From the NCBI RefSeq assembly GCF_003054965.1, contig NZ_MIES01000033.1:496001-560000 (forward strand): a DNA stretch of 64,000 nucleotides, given 5' to 3'. This DNA comes from Saccharospirillum sp. MSK14-1. Its GTDB lineage: Bacteria; Pseudomonadota; Gammaproteobacteria; Pseudomonadales; Natronospirillaceae. The position numbers and the translations under genes are program-made. Position 1 is the first letter of the stretch, and each line of letters begins with the position of its first letter. The notes beneath the pieces were generated by a model, which ran no database searches, was not told the DNA's origin, and saw only the letters and a program-made list of their open reading frames with translations. This document shows positions 46,154 to 55,302 of this stretch, piece after piece.

Positions 46154-47886
46154 AATCCCGTCTTTGGCAAGGCGACATCGCGGCCACCATTGCACAACAT
46201 CGCAGCACCTTGTTCAGCGTTGCTGCTTTCAGTGCGGCGATCAATCTGTTGTTACTGGCGCCGGCCATTTATATGTTGCAGGTCTACGACCGGGTGTTGT
46301 CGTCCAGTAACGAATCCACGCTGCTGATGCTGACCTTATTGGTGCTCGGCTTGTTCTGTTTGATGGCGGCCATGGAATGGTTGCGTGGCTTGGTGATGGT
46401 GCGTCTGGGAAATGTGTTTGACATGAGCCTGAACCAGCGCGTTTACCATGCGGCATTTGCGATGAACCGGTTACGTGGTGATGTGAATGCGGCTCAATCG
46501 ATGCGCGATCTGACCTCGGTGCGTCAGTTTTTAACCGGTCCCGGTTTCCTTGCCTTTCTGGATGCGCCCTGGTTTCCGCTGTACCTGTCGTGCATTTTTT
46601 TGTTCGACATCACGCTCGGTTTTTTTGCGCTCGGTGGTGCGGTTGTGTTGATTGTGCTGACGTTAATTAACGAACGACTGGCGGCGGCCCCTTTGACGAA
46701 AGCGGGCGAGTTATCGATTCAGTCGAGTACAGTTGCTGGCAGCAGTTTGCGCAACGCCGAGGCCATTGATGCCATGGGCATGCTCTCGGGCTTGCAACAA
46801 CGCTGGCTGCATCTTCAACGACAGTTTTTGGCGCACCAAAGTCAGGCCAGTTCGCGCAGTGTGGCGATTTCCTCAGTGACCAAAGGCGTGCGTTTGGCGC
46901 TGCAATCGTTGATGTTGGGGCTGGCTGCATTGTTGGTGATCGAAGGGCGCATCAGCGCCGGCATGATGATCGCCGCATCCATTTTAATGAGCCGTACCCT
47001 GGCGCCGATTGAAGCCTTGATTGGCAGTTGGCGACAATGGGGGGATACCCGCCAGGCGTGGCAACGGCTGGATGAAATGCTGGCGGCCAATCCTGAACGC
47101 GGTGAAGCCATGTCGTTGCCCAAGCCTCAGGGCATTTTGACACTGGACAATGTGACCGCTGCCATTCCTGGCACCCGAACGGCCATTGTGCGGGGGGTTA
47201 ATGCGCGCCTTGAACCCGGCTCGGTATTGGGGCTGATCGGTCCGTCGGGTTCGGGAAAATCGACGCTGGTTCGGTTGATGGTCGGTGTCTGGCCGGCGAT
47301 GGGGGGTTCGGTTCGGCTGGATGGTGCCGACCTGTATCGCTGGAATAAAAATGAAGTGGGCCCGGCCATGGGTTACTTGCCGCAAACGGTGGAGTTATTC
47401 GCCGGCACGGTGCGCGACAACATTGCGCGTTTCGGTGCAGCGGATGCGGATCAGGTTGTTGCCGCAGCGCAGGCGGCGGGCATTCACGACAGCATTTTGC
47501 AGCTTGCTCAGGGCTACGATACGCCTTTGGGTGAAGGCGGCCGTGGTTTGTCTCAGGGGCAGAAACAGCGATTAGGTCTGGCGCGTGCGCTCTATGGTCA
47601 GCCGGCATTGCTGGTGTTGGATGAACCTGATGCCAGCCTGGATGAAGTCGGCACTCAGGCGTTGCTGAAAACCATTGCTGCGGAACGTGAGCGCGGTTGC
47701 TCGATTGTTATTGTCAGTCATCGTCGTGAACTGGTGCCGCTGTTCAGTCATTTAATGGTCCTGGGGCAGGGCCGCATGCAGGACTTTGGTTCGGTTCAGG
47801 CGGTCACCCAACGTCACGCCCAACAGCGGCATTTATCGACGGTGCCGCGTACTCCGGTTGAGAACCGTGGCGGAGGTCAGGCGTGA
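46150..47886 (+). CDS. hasD: Type I secretion ABC transporter (HasD-like)
   Basis: Inner-membrane ABC exporter of 578 residues, PrtD/HasD family. About six membrane helices (residues 20-310) are followed by an ATPase domain: Walker A GPSGSGKST near 363, signature LSQGQKQRLGLARAL and Walker B LLVLDEPDASLD. There is no N-terminal peptidase domain, as expected for exporters of C-terminal-signal substrates. It would export HasA directly from the cytoplasm with HasE and a TolC-like pore. It overlaps the next gene by four bases. Confidence 0.94.
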   Translation: MKSRLWQGDIAATIAQHRSTLFSVAAFSAAINLLLLAPAIYMLQVYDRVLSSSNESTLLMLTLLVLGLFCLMAAMEWLRGLVMVRLGNVFDMSLNQRVYHAAFAMNRLRGDVNAAQSMRDLTSVRQFLTGPGFLAFLDAPWFPLYLSCIFLFDITLGFFALGGAVVLIVLTLINERLAAAPLTKAGELSIQSSTVAGSSLRNAEAIDAMGMLSGLQQRWLHLQRQFLAHQSQASSRSVAISSVTKGVRLALQSLMLGLAALLVIEGRISAGMMIAASILMSRTLAPIEALIGSWRQWGDTRQAWQRLDEMLAANPERGEAMSLPKPQGILTLDNVTAAIPGTRTAIVRGVNARLEPGSVLGLIGPSGSGKSTLVRLMVGVWPAMGGSVRLDGADLYRWNKNEVGPAMGYLPQTVELFAGTVRDNIARFGAADADQVVAAAQAAGIHDSILQLAQGYDTPLGEGGRGLSQGQKQRLGLARALYGQPALLVLDEPDASLDEVGTQALLKTIAAERERGCSIVIVSHRRELVPLFSHLMVLGQGRMQDFGSVQAVTQRHAQQRHLSTVPRTPVENRGGGQA

Positions 47887-49214
47887 CACTCTCTACGATG
47901 AACTCAGCAGGGACGGCAGCGTCTGCGGATATAACCCTGCCCGACAATGTGCAGCCTCTGCTACGCGCCGGTTGGTTAACATTACTGATCGGTCTGGTGG
48001 GCTTTCTGCTTTGGGCCAGCCTGGCACCGCTCGATAAAGGCGTACCGGCACCGGGTTCGGTGGTGGTCGAAGGCGAACGTAAAACGGTGCTGCAATTAAC
48101 CGGCGGACAAGTCGCGCGAATTGCGGTCAGCGATGGTCAGCAAGTGCAGCAGGGCCAATTGCTGGTGGAAATGAACCGGGTGCCACTGCAGGCGCGGGTC
48201 GATGCGTTGACCGCGCAATATCATTCGGCGCTGGCTCGGCAGAGCCGGTTGCAGGCGGAAAATCGCGATCAGGATCAGTTGATCGCGCCGTCCAAGGCAT
48301 CACTGAACGGCGATCTGCAAACGGCACTGGCTTCGGAACACCAGTTGTTGCAAGCCCGGTTAAGCGCGCGGCGCAGTACGCTGGCAGCGCTGGATGAAGC
48401 CATCGCCGCGAATGAACAACAACTGGCCGGTGTGGCTGAAACCTTGGTGAATAAACTGGAACAGAGACGCACACTCGATACCCAGTTAAGCAGTCTGCAA
48501 CGTTTAAGCGGAGATCGTTTTGCCACCGAAACCCAGGTGCTGGAAATGCAGCGGCGTTTGGCGGAAGTGCAATCGAGCATCGCCGAAGATCGAGCCATGC
48601 AAGGCACGTTGCAGCGCCAGATCGCCGAGGCGCGATTGCGCAAACAGGCACAGATTGAAGACAACCGTCAGTCGGTGCTCAGTCAGTTGGCAGAAACCAC
48701 CCTCAGCGTACGTACGCTGGATCAGCAACTGCAGATGGCGCGTTATGAACTCGATAATACCCGCGTCACAGCCCCGGTTGATGGTACCGTGGTGAATCTG
48801 AATGTGCACACCGAAGGCGGTTTTATTGCTGCCAATACTCATCTGTTGGATGTTGTGCCCAGTGGTCAGCGATTGGAAGTGCAGGCGCAGATAGCGGTTG
48901 ATCAGGTTGACAGTGTGCACCCAGGTTTGGCGGTCGATTTGATTTTTTCGGCCTTTAATCGCAGCACCACGCCGCGTATTCCGGCCCGGGTTGAAACCGT
49001 TTCTGCGGACCGCCTGGTCAACAACCAAACCGGGGTTCCGTACTACCAGGTCAATGCCCGGGTAACGCCCGAAGGGATGGGGTTATTGGACGATTATCAG
49101 GTTCGCCCCGGCATGCCAGTGGAAGTCTTTATTAAGACGGGCGAACGCAGCCTGATGAATTATCTGCTGCAGCCCATTCGTGATCGCTGGCGATCGGCAT
49201 TGACCGAGGAATAG
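47883..49214 (+). CDS. hasE: Type I secretion membrane-fusion protein (HasE-like)
   Basis: HlyD-family adaptor of 443 residues linking the ABC exporter to the outer-membrane pore. One membrane helix (about 28-48) is preceded by a short cytoplasmic tail. A lipoyl-like half motif (PGSVVVEGERKTVLQLTGG) lies near residue 65, then a long coiled-coil hairpin (about 90-285), the second lipoyl half (APVDGTVVNLNVHTEGGF) and a beta-barrel domain. GTG start in a GTGA overlap with hasD. No TolC-type gene follows, so the outer-membrane pore must be encoded elsewhere. Confidence 0.92.
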   Translation: MTLSTMNSAGTAASADITLPDNVQPLLRAGWLTLLIGLVGFLLWASLAPLDKGVPAPGSVVVEGERKTVLQLTGGQVARIAVSDGQQVQQGQLLVEMNRVPLQARVDALTAQYHSALARQSRLQAENRDQDQLIAPSKASLNGDLQTALASEHQLLQARLSARRSTLAALDEAIAANEQQLAGVAETLVNKLEQRRTLDTQLSSLQRLSGDRFATETQVLEMQRRLAEVQSSIAEDRAMQGTLQRQIAEARLRKQAQIEDNRQSVLSQLAETTLSVRTLDQQLQMARYELDNTRVTAPVDGTVVNLNVHTEGGFIAANTHLLDVVPSGQRLEVQAQIAVDQVDSVHPGLAVDLIFSAFNRSTTPRIPARVETVSADRLVNNQTGVPYYQVNARVTPEGMGLLDDYQVRPGMPVEVFIKTGERSLMNYLLQPIRDRWRSALTEE

Positions 49215-49315
49215 TCTGCGCTTGTCGTGCCGCGCTGCTGCTGACGTCGGCTTGCACACACGCGGCCCTGTGACCATTATCGTGGCCTATAAAGTGTGAC
49301 GGGTTGCGAGGCAGA

Positions 49316-50011
49316 ATGAAAACCATTGGTTTATTGGGCGGCATGAGCTGGGAAAGCACGGTCGGTTACTACCGCGCGATTAACGAAGGCGTTAAAGCCC
49401 GCCTTGGCGGTTTGCATTCTGCGCAGATTGCGATGTACAGCGTTGATTTTGATCCCATTGAAAAACTTCAGCACGCTGGCGACTGGGACGCGACCGCAAC
49501 CCTGCTCAGTCAATCAGCAATGCAGGTGCAAAATGCCGGGGCCGATGCCTTGCTGATTTGTACCAACACCATGCATAAAGTGGCGCCGAAAATTGAAGCA
49601 GCGCTCAACATTCCGATTTTGCACATTGCCGATGCCACCGCGAACGTTCTGTTGAAGCAGGGCGTCACTCGCGTCGGTTTATTGGGCACCGCCTTCACCA
49701 TGGAACAGGATTTTTATAAGGGACGACTGGCCGACCAATTCGGGTTGGATGTGGTGGTGCCGAATGAGGCCGATCGAGCCATTGTGCATCGCGTTATTTA
49801 TCAGGAACTTTGTCTGGGTAAAACTGACGCGGCATCGAAGCGCGAATACCTGCGCATCATCGATGCATTGGCGGCCGATGGCGCCGAGGCGGTGATTTTA
49901 GGCTGCACTGAAATTGGTTTGCTGGTGCAACAGCCCGATACGGTGGTGCCCTTGGTAGACACCACCGCCATCCATGCGCAGGCCGCTGTCGATTTTATCT
50001 TGAGCGAATAA
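49316..50011 (+). CDS. Aspartate/glutamate racemase family protein (YgeA-like)
   Basis: A 231-residue racemase of the cofactor-independent family. The start at 49316 has GAGG upstream and gives the typical opening MKTIGLLGGMSWEST. The two catalytic cysteines are in LLICTNTMHKV (near residue 84) and VILGCTEIGLL (near 193), so both proton-transfer residues are in place. Relatives include broad-spectrum amino-acid racemases such as YgeA. It follows hasE at about 100 bases, and a link to heme uptake is unlikely. Confidence 0.92.
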   Translation: MKTIGLLGGMSWESTVGYYRAINEGVKARLGGLHSAQIAMYSVDFDPIEKLQHAGDWDATATLLSQSAMQVQNAGADALLICTNTMHKVAPKIEAALNIPILHIADATANVLLKQGVTRVGLLGTAFTMEQDFYKGRLADQFGLDVVVPNEADRAIVHRVIYQELCLGKTDAASKREYLRIIDALAADGAEAVILGCTEIGLLVQQPDTVVPLVDTTAIHAQAAVDFILSE

Positions 50012-50018
50012 CCGCCAT

Positions 50019-52283
50019 TTATTTGCTGGTGTGGGTGAAACTTCCGTCCCAGTCTTCGGGTAATGTTTCGTGCTCCAGTATGGCAATGCGTTCCAGGTAC
50101 ACCTCGTACAATTTGGCGTGCTCGCTGTGCGCGTTCAGTTGCTCAAACGCCTGGCGCGCTGCGGCCCAGTCTTGTTGTAAGTACAGTTGTTGAGCGTGCT
50201 CTAAGGCATCCAGTTCGGCTTGTTGGTTGGCCGTTAGGTCTGCCAGTTTTCCCCAGGGTTCGAACACGGCAACGGGTTCGGTTTTGCCTTTCACGCGAAT
50301 GCGGTCGATGGGGCGGAAGGCCCAGTCATCGATGGCCGCCCTGGTCTGCGGGCCAATTAATATTTTCACACCGTAAAATTTGGTCAGGCTTTCCAGGCGC
50401 GAACCCAGGTTCACCGCATCGCCAAGTACGGTGTAGGCGCGACGGTAAGTTGACCCCATGTCACCGACGTTCATCGGCCCGGTGTTCAATCCAATTCCCA
50501 CCTGAATTTCCGGATACCCCAGTGCCTGCAATTCCGGGTTTAATGCGTCGGTGGTGTCGATCATTTCCACCGCCGCTTCCAGGGCGTGACGCGGATGCTC
50601 TGGGTCTTCCAGGGGGGCGCCCCAAAACGCCATGACCATATCGCCGACGTATTTATCGATGGTGCCCTGATGATTAAAAATCACGCCGGTGATGGGCGTG
50701 AAATACCGGTTCAGTAAGTCTTTGAGTTGGGTCGCACTTAACGATTCGGAAATGGTGGTGAACGAACGTACGTCGGAAAACAGCACGGTCATTTGGCGGT
50801 TTTCGCCTTCAAAGCCATACGCTTCAGGCTCGTTGAGCATGCGGTCGATGTGCGCTTTGGGAACGTACTGACCAAAGACATGGGTAACGTGTTGTTTGTG
50901 GCGTCGTTCGCTTAAAAAACCTTCCAATAAATGCAGTGTTCCCAACGCCAATGTGAGCAATACGCTGCTCGCTAATGGCAACGCCATTTGCTGATAGACC
51001 CACAGCGACAGATTGATGGCGACCAGAATGGCCAGCAACAGCAGGGTAGCGGTTGCCAGTGCCAGCGGCCCGAGCCGACCGGAAATAAGTGTGAAGATCA
51101 CACCGAGGATGACCAGTAGAACGGCGGTCATTGTGTGGCCGTAATCGGGCGTAAAAGGAAAGTTTCCGGCGAGTAAACCGTTCAGCAAATTGGCGTGCAC
51201 TTCAACGCCGGGAAATTGCGTACCAACGGGTGTGGTTCGTAAATCGGATAAGCCAACGGACGAGGTTCCGACCAGCACTAAGGCGTTGGTAAAGACTTCC
51301 GTATCGGCTCGGCCATTGATCACATCGGTGGCCGATACATAGGGAAATTGTCCCTGTGGACCGAGGTAGGGCACCAGTACCCGGCCGGCATCCACTCGTA
51401 GTGATTTATCGGCGAAGTGCAGGCGTTCGATGACATCGAGTTGACGATTGAACGGCACGATGTCGAGTTCGATGCCGTCGAGAAAGTAGTAGGTTAACCC
51501 CATGGCGAGCGACAGCGATGGATAGAGCCCATCTTCAAATCGAGTGACCAGTGGCGCGGAACGCAAGGTGCCGTCGCCATCGATTGTCGGCACGATGGAG
51601 CCGGATGTCACCGCGGCGTTTTGCAGAATGTCCACGGCGCCGGCATAACCCTGAGCTTCGACCACCAACAGTCGTTCGGTTTGCTGCGGAGATAATTGAT
51701 ACACCGGAGCGGGCAATTGGCCGACCCGCAGGCTGGCGTCGGCCTGCAATAAAAACGGTAAGACAACGTCGATGTTGGCAAAGCTGTCGGCCAGAATCTG
51801 ATCGTATTCGGTGAGTTCAATAAAAGGCGTTAGTGAATCGGCCAGTTCAGTGTTGCCGTCTGCCAGTGCTTGTTGTTGTAACTGCCGTGTCGGGTTTAGC
51901 TGCGGCTCCGACATTAAAATATCGAAGCCGATGACCACGGCACCCGCCTCGGTTAGCTGATGGGTGAGAGTGGCCAGTTTGTCGCGCGGCCAGGGCCAGC
52001 GGCCTTCGGTTTTGAGACTGGCTTCGTCGATGTCGACGATGACGATCTGATCGTCGGCGCGGGCAAAGCGCTCACCGCTGTCGAGTAACTGGAAACGCCA
52101 GTCGTAAAACAAGTAATCGAGGCGCTGAATAAAGGAGTTCTGATCGTAACGCGCGACCAGCAGGTGATAGCCGGCCAGCGACAGTGTGATCATAAATCCG
52201 AGTAATAACGCGCCCCAGCGCAAGGCGTGGCGAGACAGTAACTGGCGCAGTGCAGACGGCATGTCGAAATCAGGCTCCGGCAT
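50019..52283 (-). CDS. CHASE2 domain adenylate/guanylate cyclase
   Basis: A 754-residue membrane signalling protein. After an N-terminal helix (about residues 24-45) a large periplasmic CHASE2 sensor (about 50-390) begins with DYLFYDWRFQLLDSGERF. Three helices follow (about 385-465). A class III cyclase domain (about 510-680) has the first metal Asp in LFSDVRSFTTISE, the second in KYVGDMVMAFWGAP, and the conserved VLGDAVNLGSRLE with transition-state Asn and Arg. The Lys and Asp around KYVGD favour ATP, hence cAMP. The start at 52283 has GAGAG upstream; 52262 is possible. Signal sensed is unknown. Confidence 0.9.
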   Translation of the reverse strand: MPEPDFDMPSALRQLLSRHALRWGALLLGFMITLSLAGYHLLVARYDQNSFIQRLDYLFYDWRFQLLDSGERFARADDQIVIVDIDEASLKTEGRWPWPRDKLATLTHQLTEAGAVVIGFDILMSEPQLNPTRQLQQQALADGNTELADSLTPFIELTEYDQILADSFANIDVVLPFLLQADASLRVGQLPAPVYQLSPQQTERLLVVEAQGYAGAVDILQNAAVTSGSIVPTIDGDGTLRSAPLVTRFEDGLYPSLSLAMGLTYYFLDGIELDIVPFNRQLDVIERLHFADKSLRVDAGRVLVPYLGPQGQFPYVSATDVINGRADTEVFTNALVLVGTSSVGLSDLRTTPVGTQFPGVEVHANLLNGLLAGNFPFTPDYGHTMTAVLLVILGVIFTLISGRLGPLALATATLLLLAILVAINLSLWVYQQMALPLASSVLLTLALGTLHLLEGFLSERRHKQHVTHVFGQYVPKAHIDRMLNEPEAYGFEGENRQMTVLFSDVRSFTTISESLSATQLKDLLNRYFTPITGVIFNHQGTIDKYVGDMVMAFWGAPLEDPEHPRHALEAAVEMIDTTDALNPELQALGYPEIQVGIGLNTGPMNVGDMGSTYRRAYTVLGDAVNLGSRLESLTKFYGVKILIGPQTRAAIDDWAFRPIDRIRVKGKTEPVAVFEPWGKLADLTANQQAELDALEHAQQLYLQQDWAAARQAFEQLNAHSEHAKLYEVYLERIAILEHETLPEDWDGSFTHTSK

Positions 52284-52377
52284 TCGATAAGCTCTCAGCA
52301 TAAGCCAAGCGTTGCGCTTTGTCCCTGTGCGGCACTGCATTAGAGTGACGCTTTGGTTGGCGAACAGTGAGGTGGTT

Positions 52378-52737
52378 GTGCGCGTTTATCGATGGCTCTG
52401 TGTTGGGTTATTGGTGGCGGTGACGGTGTTGTCGTTACTGCCGCTGGAACATCCGGATCTGTCCCCCAATGACAAACTGAATCATCTGCTCGGTTGGGGG
52501 GCTCTGGGCCTGTTGGCGGGTCTGGGTTGGCCGCGTCGTTGGTTCGTTTGGCCGGTTTTGTGGGGCTATAGTTGGTTGCTCGAACTGTTGCAGGGAATGA
52601 CCGCTTACCGGTTGTTCAGCGTGGCCGACGGCTTTGCCAATCTGGCCGGGCTGGTGCTCGCCGTTGTGTTGCTTTGGCTGTGGTATAAGATGCGATCAAT
52701 CCCCCAATCTGGACAAGGCGCCGGGAGGCCCGAATGA
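52378..52737 (+). CDS. VanZ family membrane protein
   Basis: A 119-residue protein with four membrane helices. VanZ markers are visible: LSPNDKLNHLLGWGALGLLA after the first helix and SVADGFANLAGLVLAVVLLW near the end. The GTG at 52378 is favoured over the upstream frame because GAGG lies at good distance and the earlier frame overlaps the divergent cyclase start. It overlaps mgsA by four bases (ATGA). VanZ proteins give teicoplanin resistance in Gram-positives, but a role in this genome is not known. Confidence 0.86.
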   Translation: MRVYRWLCVGLLVAVTVLSLLPLEHPDLSPNDKLNHLLGWGALGLLAGLGWPRRWFVWPVLWGYSWLLELLQGMTAYRLFSVADGFANLAGLVLAVVLLWLWYKMRSIPQSGQGAGRPE

Positions 52738-53180
52738 GTAAGACAGACCGTAATGTTGCCTTGGTGGCGCACGACAACAAGAAAAAAGAATTGGTGGCCT
52801 GGGCGCAAGCCAACCGTGAACTGTTAGCGCAGTTGGGCATTTATGCCACCGGCACGACGGGTAAGTTGATCGAGCAGGGCTTGGAGCGTTCGGTGACTAA
52901 GTTGCTCAGCGGTCCGTTGGGTGGCGACCAGCAAATTGGTGCCAAGATCGCCGAAGGGGAAATCGACCTGTTGATTTTCTTTTGGGATCCGCTGGAGCCG
53001 CAACCGCACGATCCGGATATTAAAGCGTTGCTGCGCATCGCCGCCTTGTACAACATTCCGGTGGCCTGCAATCAGGCCAGCGCCGATTACATGATTCATT
53101 CACCGCTGTTGTACGGCAACTATCATCCGAACAAGCCGGACTTTTCCATCTATACCCAAAGAGCAACGCCCGCCGGCTGA
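52734..53180 (+). CDS. mgsA: Methylglyoxal synthase
   Basis: Turns dihydroxyacetone phosphate into methylglyoxal and phosphate, a bypass of lower glycolysis used under phosphate limitation. 148 residues, usual length. The phosphate loop YATGTTGKLI, the catalytic Asp in SGPLGGDQQIG, and FFWDPLEPQPHDPDIKALLR are intact. It is cotranslated with the VanZ gene through an ATGA overlap. Confidence 0.97.
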   Translation: MSKTDRNVALVAHDNKKKELVAWAQANRELLAQLGIYATGTTGKLIEQGLERSVTKLLSGPLGGDQQIGAKIAEGEIDLLIFFWDPLEPQPHDPDIKALLRIAALYNIPVACNQASADYMIHSPLLYGNYHPNKPDFSIYTQRATPAG

Positions 53181-53195
53181 ACCGGGAGTGCAACT

Positions 53196-53465
53196 ATGGT
53201 TACGGTCAGCTTCACCGAAAATCTGCAAAAACATCTGCGTTGTGATGCAGTGACGGTGAAGCCCGGCACGCTTGATGAGGTGCTGGCCCAGGTGTTTGAA
53301 GACTATCCGTCACTGGCGGGGTATGTGCTCGATGATCAAGGCGAATTACGCAAACACGTGATGCTCGCCATCGATCAACAACTGGTGCAAGGTGCCTTAC
53401 CGCGCGGTCAGCGGCTGGATCAGGGCAGTCGTCTGCACATCATGCAGGCCCTGTCTGGGGGCTGA
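53196..53465 (+). CDS. MoaD/ThiS family ubiquitin-like protein
   Basis: An 89-residue beta-grasp protein ending in a Gly-Gly tail (MQALSGG), the site that carries adenylate or thiocarboxylate in sulfur-carrier proteins. The core VTVKPGTLDEVLAQVFEDYP matches the ThiS/MoaD fold. It is next to a beta-propeller gene rather than a ThiG, MoaE or a cysteine desulfurase, so it may not serve thiamine or molybdopterin. This pairing recurs in other bacteria as far as I recall. Confidence 0.85.
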   Translation: MVTVSFTENLQKHLRCDAVTVKPGTLDEVLAQVFEDYPSLAGYVLDDQGELRKHVMLAIDQQLVQGALPRGQRLDQGSRLHIMQALSGG

Positions 53466-53481
53466 ACCGAGAGGTTGAACC

Positions 53482-54567
53482 ATGGTGGAAAGCATTCTGT
53501 TCTGGACCCGCAAAGGCTTGGTGGAATTCAGCGCCAGCGCCGATGGCTTTGAATACAACCGCACGCATTTTCTGGGTGAGCCGGTCTCGGCGGTTGCGGT
53601 GGGGCCGGGTGGTGACTGGTGGTGTTCGCTGGCCCTGGGTCACTTTGGTTGTAAGCTGCATCGCTCGACCGATCGCGGAGCGCATTGGCAGGAAGTCGCA
53701 GTGCCGGTGTATCCAGAAAAACCCGATGACCCCGACGATAAAAACCCCTGGGCGCTGGAGCAGATCTGGTGTCTGGAGGCGGACTCGCACATGCCCGGCC
53801 GGCTGTGGGCGGGCACCCTTCCCGGTGGTCTGTTTCGCAGTGACGATGGGGGTGACAGTTGGTCGTTGAACGAGGCGCTGTGGCACACCCCGGAACGCAA
53901 ACAGTGGTTTGGCGGAGGCTTCGATCATCCGGGACTGCATTCCATTGCCATTCACCCCGACGATTCCGATGCGCTGACCGTTGCCATTTCCAGCGGTGGC
54001 GTGTGGAAAACGGAGGACGCGGGTAATCATTGGCGTCAGGTCGGGCAGGGGCTGCGGGCGGAATACCTGCCAGAAGATATGCAGTTCAATCTGACCCATC
54101 AGGATGTGCACCGACTGGTGGCCGCACCGTCCGATCCGCAATGGGTCTGGGTGCAGCACCATAATGGCGTGTTTGTCTCCAGTGATGGCGCGGAAACCTT
54201 CACCGAATGCCATCCCGAACCCAGCGCCTTTGGCTTTGCGCTGGCGGTTCATCCCAAGCAACCTAAGACGGCCTGGTTCGTGCCTGGTGTGAAAGATGAG
54301 TATCGCTTTCCGGTCGATCAGGCGTTGCTGGTGAATCGCAGCGACGACGGTGGCAACTCCTTTCAGGCACAGCGTCAGGGCTTGCCACAGCAGGGCAGTT
54401 TCGATCTGGTGTATCGCCACGCTCTGGCCGTGGATCACCGTGGCGATACCCTGGTGTTTGGCACCACCACGGGCAATGGCTGGTTCAGCCGCGATGGCGG
54501 CGCGCACTGGCAGTTGCTCAGTCATACACTGCCGCCGGTGTATGGCGTGAGCTTGCTCGGCGACTGA
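53482..54567 (+). CDS. Asp-box (BNR) beta-propeller protein
   Basis: A 361-residue protein with six recognisable Asp boxes: RSTDRGAHW, RSDDGGDSW, KTEDAGNHW, VSSDGAETF, RSDDGGNSF and FSRDGGAHW. They indicate a six- or seven-bladed sialidase-like propeller. The catalytic residues of true sialidases are not evident, and no signal peptide is present, so it is probably a cytoplasmic protein of unknown function. It lies 16 bases after the ThiS-like gene with a GAGAGG ribosome site. Confidence 0.85.
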   Translation: MVESILFWTRKGLVEFSASADGFEYNRTHFLGEPVSAVAVGPGGDWWCSLALGHFGCKLHRSTDRGAHWQEVAVPVYPEKPDDPDDKNPWALEQIWCLEADSHMPGRLWAGTLPGGLFRSDDGGDSWSLNEALWHTPERKQWFGGGFDHPGLHSIAIHPDDSDALTVAISSGGVWKTEDAGNHWRQVGQGLRAEYLPEDMQFNLTHQDVHRLVAAPSDPQWVWVQHHNGVFVSSDGAETFTECHPEPSAFGFALAVHPKQPKTAWFVPGVKDEYRFPVDQALLVNRSDDGGNSFQAQRQGLPQQGSFDLVYRHALAVDHRGDTLVFGTTTGNGWFSRDGGAHWQLLSHTLPPVYGVSLLGD

Positions 54568-54687
54568 CCTGCGTTCGTGGTATTTGCCAACTGGCAACCA
54601 GACTTTCCACCCATTACCACGACCATGACTTCACGGCGGCCGCGGCGCTGGTAAGATGCGGCCCTTTCAAGATTCGGAGAGCCGCCT

Positions 54688-55293
54688 GTGAAGTCGACAA
54701 CCACTGCCCATTCTGTCCCCGAGGATCTGCTGGCCCTGGTCGCCGGTGCCTTGTTTGTGTCGTTGGGTCTGTTGTTGTTCAAACATCAGGGATTTCTGAC
54801 CGGTGGCACCGCTGGCCTGGCACTGGTGCTGACCAAGGTGGTGCCCTACAGCTTTGGCCAGGTGTTTTTTGTGATTAACCTACCGTTCTATTGGCTGGCA
54901 TTCACGCGCATGGGCTGGCGGTTTTCGCTCAATACCTTTATCTCTGTGGCAGCGGTGTCGTTGCTCGCCGATAACCTGTCGATGGTCATTGAGTTGGGTC
55001 AGGTTAACCCGATTTTTGCCGCCATCATGGGCGGCTTTTTGATTGGTACCGGCATGCTGGTGTTTTTCCGCCACCGCTCCAGTTTGGGTGGGGTGGGCAT
55101 TTTGGCGCTCTATGTTCAGGAGCGTTTTGGTCTCAGCGCCGGTCGCTTTCAGATGAGCGTCGATGTGGCCATTGTCGGCATCGGTTTCTTGCTGGTGCCG
55201 CTGCCGATTCTGGCGTTGTCGATATTGGGCGCGCTCGCATTGAATGTGGTGATCGCCCTGAATCACAAGCCAGGGCGATACCAGATCACCTGA
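54688..55293 (+). CDS. YitT family membrane protein (DUF161)
   Basis: A 201-residue inner-membrane protein with about five helices. The GFLTGGTAGLALVLTKVVPYSFG stretch (residues 35-57) and RHRSSLGGVGILALYVQERFG (about 127-147) are typical of the YitT/DUF161 core. The C-terminal soluble DUF2179 domain is missing, as in the short gammaproteobacterial members. Function unknown, transport is likely. The start is GTG at 54688 with GGAGAG upstream. Confidence 0.88.
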   Translation: MKSTTTAHSVPEDLLALVAGALFVSLGLLLFKHQGFLTGGTAGLALVLTKVVPYSFGQVFFVINLPFYWLAFTRMGWRFSLNTFISVAAVSLLADNLSMVIELGQVNPIFAAIMGGFLIGTGMLVFFRHRSSLGGVGILALYVQERFGLSAGRFQMSVDVAIVGIGFLLVPLPILALSILGALALNVVIALNHKPGRYQIT

Positions 55294-55302
55294 GGCTGGG
55301 GC

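Noticed and set aside
53440-54597. Minus-strand frame of 385 codons over the Asp-box propeller gene
   Set aside because: The plus strand encodes six clear Asp boxes; the opposite frame has no domain and no start signal.
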